A DNA stretch of 64,000 nucleotides from Saccharomycopsis crataegensis (taxonomy: Eukaryota; Ascomycota; Saccharomycetes; Ascoideales; Saccharomycopsidaceae), in NCBI RefSeq assembly GCF_037102585.1, contig NW_027043837.1, positions 608,501 through 672,500 of the forward strand, in the 5' to 3' direction. Both the position numbers and the translations under genes were made by a program. The notes beneath the pieces are model-generated. The model searched no databases. It was not told where the DNA came from and saw only the letters and a list, made by a program, of their open reading frames with translations. This document shows, in pieces, positions 20,855-30,304 of this stretch. How positions within the stretch are numbered: the first letter of the stretch is position 1; every line of letters starts with the position of its first letter.

Positions 20855-21751
20855 TCATAAGCGTGGTTTGTCATTCAACAATTTGACTAATTGTTCAGGG
20901 GTTGGGGAATTATTAGTCCGTAGCCCGCTATGCCACATTCCTCCGTCAACAACCACGATTTCCCCAGTGACATAACTAGCAGCAGGGGAAAATAACCACA
21001 CGGTAGCATCAGCGATATCGGTGGTGGTCCCCAATCTTTGTAATGGGATTTCTTTTGGTAATTGCTCGATTTTCGCTCCTCCTAACCGTTTCATTCCTTC
21101 GGTCATCGAGCTGTCATTGCTATCTCCGCCATTGCCCCCGATGGCCCCGGGAGCAATACAATTGACCCTGATCCCAAGAGGACCAAACTCTACTGCCAAA
21201 TTATTGGACATGGCATCGATCCCGGCTTTGGCGGCCGACGCGTGGGTTTGTAAAGGAATCCCGGTATATTGTAAAGTGGCGGAGACAAATAATAAACAAC
21301 CTTGGGATTTCTTTAAATGAGGAAACACCGCCTTGACGGTGTTGAACGCTCCCAACAAATCGATGGAGATCACCGATTTGAAAGCGTTCGATGATAAATG
21401 GTTGAAATCGGCCAAGAAGTTGCCAGCAGCCCCAGCAATGACAAAGTCGATTTTCCCCAATTTTGACACCGCGAGGTCTGCGGCGTGTTTTATTGATTGG
21501 ACGCTTCTAACGTCAACGTTCCCGATTCCCAACACCGTGGCCCCTGGACGTAACGAGGCGATTTCTTTTGCTGCGGCCTCGGCTTTATCAGGATTGCGGC
21601 CAATAATGGCGGCATTGGCTCCTAGGGCCACCAATGCTTTTGCTTGGACTTTGCAAATGGTTCCCGAGCCTCCGGTGATAAACGCCACTTTACCTTTGAA
21701 AAGGTCTGGTTTCCACGAGGAGTTTTTGGCGTAGTTTTCGTCGACGATCAT
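20855..21751 (-). CDS. SPS19: Peroxisomal 2,4-dienoyl-CoA reductase Sps19
   Basis: 298 residues, short-chain dehydrogenase fold. A Rossmann motif ITGGSGTICKVQAKAL at ~24-40, IIGRNPDKAE, the DVRS acidic loop, AGNFLADFNHLSSNAFKSV, the THASAAKAGIDAM helix with the active-site Lys but without the classic YxxxK (usual for dienoyl-CoA reductases), RVNCIAPGAIGG, and YVTGEIVVVDGGMW. It reduces 2,4-dienoyl-CoA with NADPH so that unsaturated fatty acids can enter beta-oxidation. The C-terminus is PRL, a weak variant of the PTS1 signal; the yeast protein ends in a standard SKL-type signal. Divergent from SME1 across ~570 bp. Confidence 0.93.
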   Translation of the reverse strand: MIVDENYAKNSSWKPDLFKGKVAFITGGSGTICKVQAKALVALGANAAIIGRNPDKAEAAAKEIASLRPGATVLGIGNVDVRSVQSIKHAADLAVSKLGKIDFVIAGAAGNFLADFNHLSSNAFKSVISIDLLGAFNTVKAVFPHLKKSQGCLLFVSATLQYTGIPLQTHASAAKAGIDAMSNNLAVEFGPLGIRVNCIAPGAIGGNGGDSNDSSMTEGMKRLGGAKIEQLPKEIPLQRLGTTTDIADATVWLFSPAASYVTGEIVVVDGGMWHSGLRTNNSPTPEQLVKLLNDKPRL

Positions 21752-21895
21752 TATGATTTGCAGACAGAGGAAGAAGGAGAAGAAGTTTTTTTTTTTTTTT
21801 TTTTTTTTTTCAATGGAAGAAGCACAGGGGAATATATAATAAAAATATTAACAGGACAACAACAACAATGGTGGTTGAGGGGGAGATGATGATGC

Positions 21896-21926
<31 letters not shown>

Positions 21927-22319
21927 GGAGATGGCAGGCAGGTTGCCCTACTCCAATCGCCTGGAAATTACCGATGGGCCGCTTGATTGATTGTCTACCT
22001 TGTTGTGGGAATTGATGCCCATCGAACCACCGCCAAACCCTTTGCTGTCATTAACATATTAAAGATCTCTGCTGTTAGGAGATCTCCACTTCCCACTCCC
22101 CATCGACCGCCCACAGTCTTTTGCATCACATCATTTTGTCACCAAATACCTTCTTCCCTCCACCATCATCATCACCGGTGGTTGTCAAAAAAAGTATCCT
22201 GCGCTTAGCACTTTGTCTTGCCAAAAAGATTAAAAAAAAAAAATTGTTAACCCCATAGTAATAAATACCATAACATATCATAATATATCATTTGTATAAT
22301 AAATAATCAACCCCCCATA
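21752..22319. promoter_or_regulatory. Divergent SPS19 / SME1 promoter region
   Basis: No gene. It carries the T25 tract, a GTT repeat at ~21895-21930 and a C/T-rich stretch at ~22080-22170. I looked for a CGG-N15-18-CCG oleate element of the Oaf1/Pip2 type and found no convincing one. Confidence 0.5.
21786..21810. repeat. Poly(dT) tract, 25 nt
   Basis: An uninterrupted T run 35 bp upstream of the SPS19 start (A run on its coding strand), typical of nucleosome-poor yeast promoters. Confidence 0.95.
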
Positions 22320-22705
22320 ATGTCCGCGGTCCAACAGAAAGTGGTACGTCATATTGTTCACAATTATTTCCCCCCTTTACAAAAGAAAAAAAAAAAAAAA
22401 AGGAGGAGGAGGAAAAAAGAGAAAGTCAAAATTATCGTTACTAACCTATTTCTATTCTATAGATGGTTCCCCCAGTGAACCTTTTATTCAAACTTTACCA
22501 ACAAGAATCAACAGTACAGATCTGGTTATACGAACAAAACCATTCGCGTATCCAGGGTAAAATATGCGGGTTTGATGAGTTCATGAATATCGTTGTTGGA
22601 GAAGCTATTGAAATCGATACCAAAGACACCAGTAAGCGCACACCATTGGGGAGAATCCTTTTGAAAGGTGATAATATATCGTTGGTCAGTAGCTTGGACG
22701 TCTAA
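22320..22705 (+). CDS. SME1: Spliceosomal Sm protein E, spliced
   Basis: Exon 1, 22320-22343, encodes MSAVQQKV; exon 2, 22463-22705, encodes the rest, giving 88 residues. The Sm1 motif is VQIWLYEQNHSRIQGKICGFDEFMN and the Sm2 motif ILLKGDNISLV, with the SmE-typical MVPPVNLLFKL start. SmE is one of seven Sm core proteins on U1, U2, U4 and U5 snRNPs. Length matches yeast SmE (94). The unspliced frame could start at the exon 2 ATG, giving 80 residues, but the donor, branch point and acceptor are all canonical, so the spliced form is preferred. Confidence 0.92.
22344..22462 (+). other. Intron (119 nt) in SME1
   Basis: Donor GTACGT, perfect branch point TACTAAC at about 22440-22446, acceptor CTATAG ending at 22462. 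A purine-rich A-tract lies in the middle. Confidence 0.93.
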
Positions 22706-22984
22706 AAAATGGGCAAGCATTTCTTGAATTGTTGATTATTATTCTTATTTGTTCACATTTTTTTTTTTTTGTCTTTTTTTTGTATAGTATTAAATGAAGA
22801 TTGTATTATAGATTGTTGTTTTTGATCTCATTATGTGTAAATCAACTTTACAAACTACATCACCTAAACCATTAATTATCTATTAATTTTCAATTAATCA
22901 ATACTTACCAATGAAATATATATATATATAAAACTCTAATATACAAACACACTTAAATAAAAATAAACACCCCCAACAAATACC

Positions 22985-24594
22985 TCAAATATCAATCGAA
23001 AATCCACTAATTGTCGTACCATCTTCACCCAACTTGAGTTCAACCTTAACTTCATTCTCACCATTCTTTGCCTGTTCAAGGTAATGTGCTTCATGATAGT
23101 TCTTTCCTGCTTTAAACATCTTAAGACAAGTAGTGGCGAACTCCCCAAAATCTCCATTATATCTTTTTTTACGATTCCCCACCTCTCGTGAAACAATTTT
23201 CCCATCACCATCGAACTTCGCATCCTCTTCTTCTATCAATTCATCGTTAAGGATAGAATGAGTCAGATACATGATATTACCATTATAATGACGTTGGAAC
23301 TTGCTTCTTGCCTTATTATTCTTGAAAATCTCCTTGTGAATATCGTCGGGTTTGGGTTTCGCAGTATTATTTTTAGAATCACCAACTTTCTTATTATTAT
23401 TAGTATTATTATTATTATTACCATTATTCCCCGCAGCTTTGGCGGATTTCCCTGAGTTCCTCACGGCTCGCCCACCCTTCTTTGGCTTTTCTGATCCTCC
23501 ATCATCCTTTGATTTCTCTGATTTGTTGCCATTTTCCATCAAATCCGGATTACCGTCGGTTTTCAAGAAATTCATCCGCACTTCTTCCATGGTCTTGGCG
23601 TATTCTACTTCTTGGGGAGTATCGATATCGAAGTTCATTCCGTCAGGAATTGGCACCAACGCGGGAATCAGCAACGGATTCTCGGGATCTTTGAACGGGT
23701 TGTTCAAAATTTCTTCTTTTGTCAAATTGGTTTCCAAGTAATTGTACAATAACCACAAAAACCGTTGGGCTCGAGATTTTGGAGTGGTCTTAAAGTTTAA
23801 AAACAAACAATTGAATGGGGCTTGGTCAGGTTTGGTCAAATCTTCACCTAAAAACGACGGGGATTCGGAAACAAAGTTCCTACTGGTGCCATTTTCAAGA
23901 TTGACGGGGTCAAAATGTTGGAAAATTAAATGCTCATAACAACACAACATGAAAATCAAATTGATGACGTTAGTTTTCGGGAATTTGGTATCGGGAACTA
24001 GCGGTTGGTTGAACAACTCTTCGAACTTTGTCGGGTGTTTCTTAGCTTCGGACCACGATTTCAAAATACTTTTCAATCGAGGAGAATCTTGCAAGATTTT
24101 ATTATCGTGGCTTTTCCCTTGTTGAAGCGACGGGATCGAATGGAAAGTTCGTAATTGTGATTTCATTTCCGGAACAAAATTCACGGTGGTGTTCATTCTC
24201 CCAACATTCACCAATAACGAAACCATACATACTGGAATTGACATGGTCTTATCAGTTAATAGCCGTTCTCTTAAAACTTTGGAGGTCTTATTAGAATAAG
24301 CCATGGTACTGATGTACAAATCGGCAAAATTGACTTTCTGAACCCCACCAGAAGGACTGAGCTGGTATGGGCTGGTGAATGCCACCACATCGTTATGAAA
24401 GACTTCGCTTAGGAAATCGTATTGGATATCCTCACGCCATAAAGGTTGACCATCCTTTTTTTTAATATGGAACAGCTTGGCACTGATAAGCAATGTTTGG
24501 TTCGTCCGTTTATTGGCCCCAGTATTCTGGAAAGAATTAACAAATGATCCATTGGCATCGGTGATGGTAGAAGAATCACCAGCAACGGTATTAA

Positions 24595-24627
<33 letters not shown>

Positions 24628-24820
24628 GATGATTGATATCACTATTGCCACCACCTGTAGCAATTGGCGATGCAAAAGGATCGGCATTCATTGATTTCTT
24701 TAATGGGCTTGGTAATTTTGGGGCATTGATCATCCCATCGATAGGGATCTTCACCGATGGGAGTTTTGTAGGGGTCAGGGTGGTCGACGAGAAAGTTCCT
24801 GCTGGTGGTGGTGGTGGTGC

Positions 24821-24856
<36 letters not shown>

Positions 24857-25150
24857 CGAATTATTATCATCAGAAGAATTATTGTTGAATGGACCTGGAT
24901 TCTCGGTGATAAATGTGTGTTGTTGGCTCATTGTCGACACATCAGCTTGGTCATTCATCTGTTCTTCATCGGTATCGATTGTCAGGTCGCTCTCGTGGTT
25001 ATATATTTCCACGGGCTCCAGGGGTTCCAACGATGGATTATTCTCCGCTAAAAGACTAGAAATGTTCACCCTGGTCTGCTGAGGCCGAGGCTGCTGAGGC
25101 TGCTCGCCATTGGTATCATGAATAGGGTCATAATGGGACCGCATTGACAT
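22985..25150 (-). CDS. IES1: INO80 chromatin-remodelling complex subunit Ies1
   Basis: 721 residues. The first ~240 are disordered (Gln run, Pro run, Asn run of ~12). A conserved domain starts near residue 255 with LISAKLFHIKKKDGQPLWREDIQYDFL and runs through VNFADLYISTMAYSNKTSKVLRERL, TNVINLIFMLCCYEHLIFQHF and KTTPKSRAQRFLWLLYNYLETN; these are the blocks I associate with Ies1. After a charged Lys/Asn linker, a C-terminal block has FQRHYNGNIMYLTHSILNDELIEEEDAKFD. Ies1 is a fungal-specific INO80 subunit of ~690 residues in S. cerevisiae. Recognition is from motif memory; the domain order and length fit. Confidence 0.85.
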
Positions 25151-26302
25151 TGTTATTATTATTATTATTATTATTATTTTTTTTTTTCCAAAATAAAATG
25201 ATTAAATGTTGATGATTATCGAATGTCCAAAACCAAAAAAAAGAAAAACGCACACACAGACACACACACACACACACACAACAAACACACAATCAATGAA
25301 TCGGGAACTAGTGATGGTGCTGGGTGGAGGGTTGGGGGAGTTTTTTATGGTTGCGGAACTTTTAATTTGTGTGAAATTTTTTTTGAAATGTTGAGGGTTA
25401 ATAATAAAATATAACCCTGCAAATAAATAAGTGTAAAAAAAAAAACATCACCAAAAAAAACAAAAACAAAAACAAAAAAAAGCAAACAAACAAATCTTCA
25501 CACAAAGACTCCCTTATTTGGATCAATAATCGTGTTAGAAGCATTCAAAACGTAGTAGGCTTGTTACAGAGATAATGAATAATATTAATTGTGTTTGAGT
25601 TTCATAAAAAGGGGTGGTGAGAAGAAGTGCCTGCTGGTGCTATAAACATTTTGATAAACCAAAAGTGAAACAAACGGCAGACCTGAGCCAAACCATGGAG
25701 TTTTGTAGATGGAAGTAGGACGAAAAAAAAAAGAAAAAGAAAACAGTAGGTGGATAAAAAGGACAAATAAAAAAAAAAGAGAGATAAAAAAGGGACAAAA
25801 ATCTGAGGTTGACAATTAGTAAACCAGGAACGAGGGGGAGGAGGGAGAGGGGGAAAAAAAAAGAGATAAATTCGTTAGCTCTGCTAAAGAATAATATATT
25901 GCAGAATTGATCAGTGAAGTGGAGTTGACCGATAAAGTGTAGCTGACATTAAAGCCATCCATTGTAAATCATGATAATCCAAATAATGGATTGACTGATT
26001 CAAGGTAATAATAATAATAAAACTAAAAAAAAAGTAATTAAAAATCAAAAGATTCAATGATAGGAATAAAACGGCAAAAAAGATGATTAAAAAAAAAAAA
26101 AAAGATGTGAAGAACCAAAAATTTACTAAAAAACCAACCGGAACAATTGTAAAAGAATAAAAGCAAAAATGTATAGAACAGAAAATCAACAATGCTGTAG
26201 CAATAAAAAAAAAGAGAGATAGAAATTGCCCATGTTTTTTTCAGATGGCTCTTCATAGAATACAATACAACTCAAAGTTTCAACTTCAAGCGAAAAATCG
26301 AT
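25151..26302. other. Long A-rich intergenic region between VAC8 3' end and IES1 promoter
   Basis: 1.15 kb with no credible gene. It contains a (CA)n tract at ~25249-25285, AAC/AAA-rich runs at 25435-25495, and many A-tracts. Small minus-strand frames here are Phe/Ile-rich artefacts of T-rich sequence. Confidence 0.5.
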
Positions 26303-27964
26303 TCAATCAAGATACGCCAAGATCTGCTCGGTCAAATTATAAACCTCTGCAGTTGGACCATCCTGGTGGGCAATTTCACTATTTTCTTCTTCTTTAGGTG
26401 GCGAGTTTTCAATGTGCAACTTCTTCACCCCGTTCATAATATTAGCATTAGATTTGATCAATTCAAGGATCTTTCTGTTATCACTTTCCAACAATTGTAA
26501 AATTGTCCAAAGAGCAATATGTTCAAAAGTGGTATTACTCATGTTCAAATATCTGATCAAAAATCCACAAATCCCGTCGTTTGGTTGATCCCAATCATTG
26601 ATGATATAATCATAGTTATCAATTCTTGAGCACAAATTGGCCAACGCAGCAGCAGAGTTGCCACCAACTTCATTATTATCACTGAACGTCAATGGGATCA
26701 AAACATCAATGATGTTAAGTTCCAAAAGTTTTTGTTTCAAATCATCAGCAAGTGCAAGAATAGCAAAGCACGCACTGATTTCCGATTGCACCGCTCCCTT
26801 AGTTTTGAGAACCAATTCTTTACATTTTTGAACCGCGTTGGCATCCAATAATGCTAGCCTATTCTTTTCTGATGACGCCGCCAAATTTCTAAGAGTGGAA
26901 ACCGCGTGGCATTGGATTTCTTCGTTATCTCTATAATCCAATAATCTCACAAGAGGATTCAAGAACCCTGCTTCGACAATTAAGCCTTCGTTCAATGGGT
27001 GAATAGATATGTTTCTGATACAGGCCACGGCGGCCAAAATCAATGGTTGATGGGTAGATTTTAGTAATTGCACCAAATGAGCCAATCCGCCATTTCTAAC
27101 AATTTCCAATTGATAAGCAGGGTCGGACGCCAAATTTCTGAGGGCCAAAGTGGCTTGGCATTGGATTCTTGGAGATTGCGAGTTCATCAGGACCACTAAT
27201 TGACTAACCAATTTTGGTTCGGTTTGAATCAATCGTTTTCGATTAATTTCGTCGACCGCGATGTTTGATAAAGCAGTGGTACAATAGTATTGGACATCAG
27301 GGTCAACAGAAGACAACAAGCCAACCAACACTGGCACGGCACCGGCGTTCACCAATTCTTGTCTATTTTCAAACGAGTGTGTCATGTTTAACAAAGCTCC
27401 AGTAGCGTTTCTTTGGACTCTCAAGTCTCGGTTTTTGGCCAATCTGGTCAATGGGCCTAGAGCCCCGCTTTTAGCAATTTTAGCTTTATTATCGTCTTGG
27501 GTGGCCAAGTTGGTGATACAACCGACAGCGTTACATTGGACTTCGGTGTTGACTGATTCCATTTGCTTGATGAGCGGTTGCAACCCGCCCATTTCAACAA
27601 TCAATACTTTGTTGTCGTTGTTGACTGCGAGGTTACCAAGGGCAGCGCAGGCGGCACGTTGGACTTCAGAATCGGTACTTTTAAGTAAGGATAAGATTGG
27701 AAGGAACACGTCTCTGCCTACTGGTTTGACGTCTTTTTCTGTTATTTCGGCAAAGGCAAGGGCAGCACTGCGCTGAAGGTCCAAATTGTCTGAGTAAACA
27801 AGAATACTAAGGGCATTGAGGGGACCGTCGCTAAAGAAGTCCACCTCGTTACGGTTCTCAAGATAGTTGAGAAGTTCAGCAATTGCATTACGCTCGTTTT
27901 GCTGTAACAATGGTTGATTGGAACTATCGCTTTCCGGTCTCAAACAACCACAACAGGATCCCAT
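26303..27964 (-). CDS. VAC8: Vacuolar armadillo-repeat protein Vac8
   Basis: 553 residues. It begins MGSCCGC: Gly2 for myristoylation and Cys4, Cys5 and Cys7 for palmitoylation, the known membrane-anchoring signal. About 11-12 ARM repeats follow ([80 protein letters not shown]). Vac8 sits on the vacuole membrane and works in vacuole inheritance (with Vac17), nucleus-vacuole junctions (with Nvj1), the Cvt pathway (with Atg13) and fusion. Length is close to the 578 of S. cerevisiae. The acidic C-terminus ends [10 protein letters not shown], as in relatives. Confidence 0.97.
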   Translation of the reverse strand: MGSCCGCLRPESDSSNQPLLQQNERNAIAELLNYLENRNEVDFFSDGPLNALSILVYSDNLDLQRSAALAFAEITEKDVKPVGRDVFLPILSLLKSTDSEVQRAACAALGNLAVNNDNKVLIVEMGGLQPLIKQMESVNTEVQCNAVGCITNLATQDDNKAKIAKSGALGPLTRLAKNRDLRVQRNATGALLNMTHSFENRQELVNAGAVPVLVGLLSSVDPDVQYYCTTALSNIAVDEINRKRLIQTEPKLVSQLVVLMNSQSPRIQCQATLALRNLASDPAYQLEIVRNGGLAHLVQLLKSTHQPLILAAVACIRNISIHPLNEGLIVEAGFLNPLVRLLDYRDNEEIQCHAVSTLRNLAASSEKNRLALLDANAVQKCKELVLKTKGAVQSEISACFAILALADDLKQKLLELNIIDVLIPLTFSDNNEVGGNSAAALANLCSRIDNYDYIINDWDQPNDGICGFLIRYLNMSNTTFEHIALWTILQLLESDNRKILELIKSNANIMNGVKKLHIENSPPKEEENSEIAHQDGPTAEVYNLTEQILAYLD

Positions 27965-28483
27965 GGTCGATATATGTGTATGTTATTAGTAAAGAACAAG
28001 GAAAAAATTTTCGTTTTTTCTATAGGGGAGAGATTACAATTCAAAGGACTGGGTGCACCACTGTAGTTGAGAGGGATTGTTTTGTGGCGTGGTGAGTATT
28101 GGTATTGTTAGTATTGTTATTATTATTATTATGATGGTGATGATGATTATGAGGATTGGGGAGAGGGATGGATTGTTCTGCCAGAGAGGATTGGGTGATG
28201 TGTTGTGATGGTTTTCTATTGTTTATTATCTGTTTGCTGGTTGCCACTTTGGGAGGGCAGGAAAAATCGAAATGAGAAAAAAACTCGGCCAGAAAGGTGG
28301 CGTTACCCGGTGGGATGAGGGTTGGGAACCCCCACCACCTCTTTCTGGCTGGGACTGCGGGTGCCGCACCCGGTGTTTTGTATTTTTACTCACAAGTGCA
28401 ATCATCATCATATATATATATATATATATCTATATATATAACATATCTATATCGGTATATAATACAAAATTCCCAGAGAAAAC
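27965..28483. promoter_or_regulatory. VAC8 promoter with Reb1-like site and GC-rich inverted repeats
   Basis: TTACCCG at 28303-28309 matches the Reb1 consensus. It sits in a GC-rich block with an imperfect inverted repeat (CCAGAAAGGTGG at 28289-28300 against CCACCTCTTTCTGG at 28335-28348) and a palindrome CGGGTGC-C-GCACCCG at 28358-28372. A TA microsatellite at ~28410-28450 lies beside the DRE2 stop. No gene. Confidence 0.6.
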
Positions 28484-29503
28484 TTAGAAATCATCGTCCA
28501 TGCCGCTGATGGAGATCGCCTGTCCAGGCTTGAAAGCAGGAAGCCCCAAGTACGGACAGCCATCGCATCGGAAAGCGTCCCCAAGTGCACAACTGCCACA
28601 TCCTCCAACCTTGTCTCCTTCAACAGTGAAGTCAATCTCCGTGATCTCTTGACTAGTCAACTTCACCGCATTCTTGTTACGTTCCGCCTCTTGGGCCTCA
28701 ATCTCTTGCTCTTCCAATTCCTTCAACCCACAAGAACAATTCTTGCAAGCCTTCTTGCGTCGTTTCACCGGCAAGCCATCATCATCAAACACACATTTGA
28801 CCGAGGTCAACTTAATAGGCGCCGAGAGGGCCAATTCATCAAGAAGATCATTCTCGTCTATTAGGTCGTCGTTGGAATCGAAAAACTGGAGTTTATTTCG
28901 AAGGTCGGTGATTTCTTTTGCAGCAGCAGGCACCGTGGTTGTGGCTTTCTTGAACTTGGAAAACTTAAGTTTTAATGGATTAGCATTGGCAGTGGAATTC
29001 GATGTAGGAGATTTTTTCTTCAATGGGATGGAAACCGCTTGGTTGTTTGGTTTAACCCAGAATTTCCCATCCGCAAGGAACCCAGCCATAATCCCATTCA
29101 AAGTAAGGGCATCATTGGTCATGTAGAACTTCCCGTCAGGTTTCATGAGCCTGTATAATGTCTTGAGCACCTCGTCACTAATTTCATAAGCAGTGCTGGC
29201 TTCTTCATGTCGATAATCCTTGCAAAGTTGTTGGACCTCAGTTGGAAGATCATCAATTTTCACTTGTCCGAGTAAAAATGATAAAATCTCCGCAAAATTG
29301 CTGCTATTCAAATAATACACGTATGAATAACTGTCATACGCAACATTCTGCTGCTTTTCTCGAAGAAAGATCAAATTGATATTATATTGGTCGACCAAAC
29401 ATGTTGGATAAGCATAACCCAAGAGTTTCTTGATGAGGGCGATTTTGGTAGCAGACTCCTGAATGATCGAAGGATCTAACACAAACAAAACTTTTTGGGA
29501 CAT
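28484..29503 (-). CDS. DRE2: Cytosolic Fe-S assembly protein Dre2 (CIAPIN1/anamorsin)
   Basis: 339 residues. An N-terminal methyltransferase-like domain (~1-150) is joined by a linker (~150-235) to the C-terminal CIAPIN1 domain. The latter has the first cluster motif (C at CVFDDDG, then CKNCSCG) and the second CX2CX7CX2C motif, [15 protein letters not shown], followed by [12 protein letters not shown]. Dre2 accepts electrons from Tah18 and passes them to the cytosolic Fe-S assembly machinery. All eight cluster cysteines are present. Length equals the yeast protein (348) within a few residues. Confidence 0.97.
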   Translation of the reverse strand: MSQKVLFVLDPSIIQESATKIALIKKLLGYAYPTCLVDQYNINLIFLREKQQNVAYDSYSYVYYLNSSNFAEILSFLLGQVKIDDLPTEVQQLCKDYRHEEASTAYEISDEVLKTLYRLMKPDGKFYMTNDALTLNGIMAGFLADGKFWVKPNNQAVSIPLKKKSPTSNSTANANPLKLKFSKFKKATTTVPAAAKEITDLRNKLQFFDSNDDLIDENDLLDELALSAPIKLTSVKCVFDDDGLPVKRRKKACKNCSCGLKELEEQEIEAQEAERNKNAVKLTSQEITEIDFTVEGDKVGGCGSCALGDAFRCDGCPYLGLPAFKPGQAISISGMDDDF

Positions 29504-29620
29504 TGCTGAACTACAAGAACTAGGGAGAGAAGTAGTATAAAAATGTAGTGTGTGGAAAATATTTTATAAAACGAAAGTACCACTCGAGCAATAGATTTGT
29601 CAGGATTTCTGATTAATCAT

Positions 29621-29662
<42 letters not shown>

Positions 29663-30304
29663 AAAAATGAAAAAAAAAGAAATCCACCGGTGTGTTCGGA
29701 ATTCCGGTGTTTGACGTTTTGATTTACTATCAAAAGATCAGGTGTACTCTCTTTCTTTCTTGTCATTTTTGTAGAATAATATCAATTGCATGCCAAATAA
29801 CTGGCGAACATTTCATAAGTTATAATACGTGTAGTTGAAAATATAACATCAGCTCCTCAAATGCAGCAGCAAACGCAAAAGTGTAGTTTTCTCCGGTTAC
29901 GGCTGTTGTCTAGCATGACAGGGATATTGTGTGCTCCATTTTCTCTCCAGCTTTAAAAGAATAATAGAATTTGTATTGTATGACTATTAAGATTAGTGTA
30001 TGTGTATTAAATTCAATCAATAATTTGTATTTTGCATGGCAGTGACTGCCTCTTATTATCAATTACCAAACAGTAACGATAATCACTGAAGGTTTTTTAA
30101 CAAACATAATTTTTCAAAAAGCTATGGAAACTGGATTGAAAAATTCATCAAATTGGTCGCCTACTGCTGGAAATAACCATCTATATTATGTTTTCTGTAA
30201 ATTCTGGTATACGTTAAATATGTAAAGAAAACAAAAAAAAAGAAAAGAATGTAAAGCTTTCATTGGAAGGAAGATTGTCTATTGATCTTTCATCCATCCT
30301 TCTA
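29504..30304. promoter_or_regulatory. DRE2 promoter and 3' region of the VTC gene
   Basis: No gene in 800 bp. Besides the A39 tract, a CGGAATTCCG palindrome lies at 29697-29706, the inverted CGG/CCG pattern bound by Zn2Cys6 factors; no particular factor is claimed. The part from 29750 to 30300 is plain A/T-rich sequence. Confidence 0.5.
29622..29660. repeat. Poly(dA) tract, 39 nt
   Basis: An uninterrupted A run ~120 bp upstream of the DRE2 start (T run on its coding strand). Confidence 0.95.

Noticed and set aside
21752-22319. Oleate response element for SPS19
   Set aside because: I found scattered CGG/CCG triplets but none with the required spacing and flanks.
22463-22705. SmE as an unspliced 80-residue gene starting at 22463
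   Set aside because: A perfect TACTAAC branch point, GTACGT donor and an in-frame upstream ATG exon give the usual SmE length.
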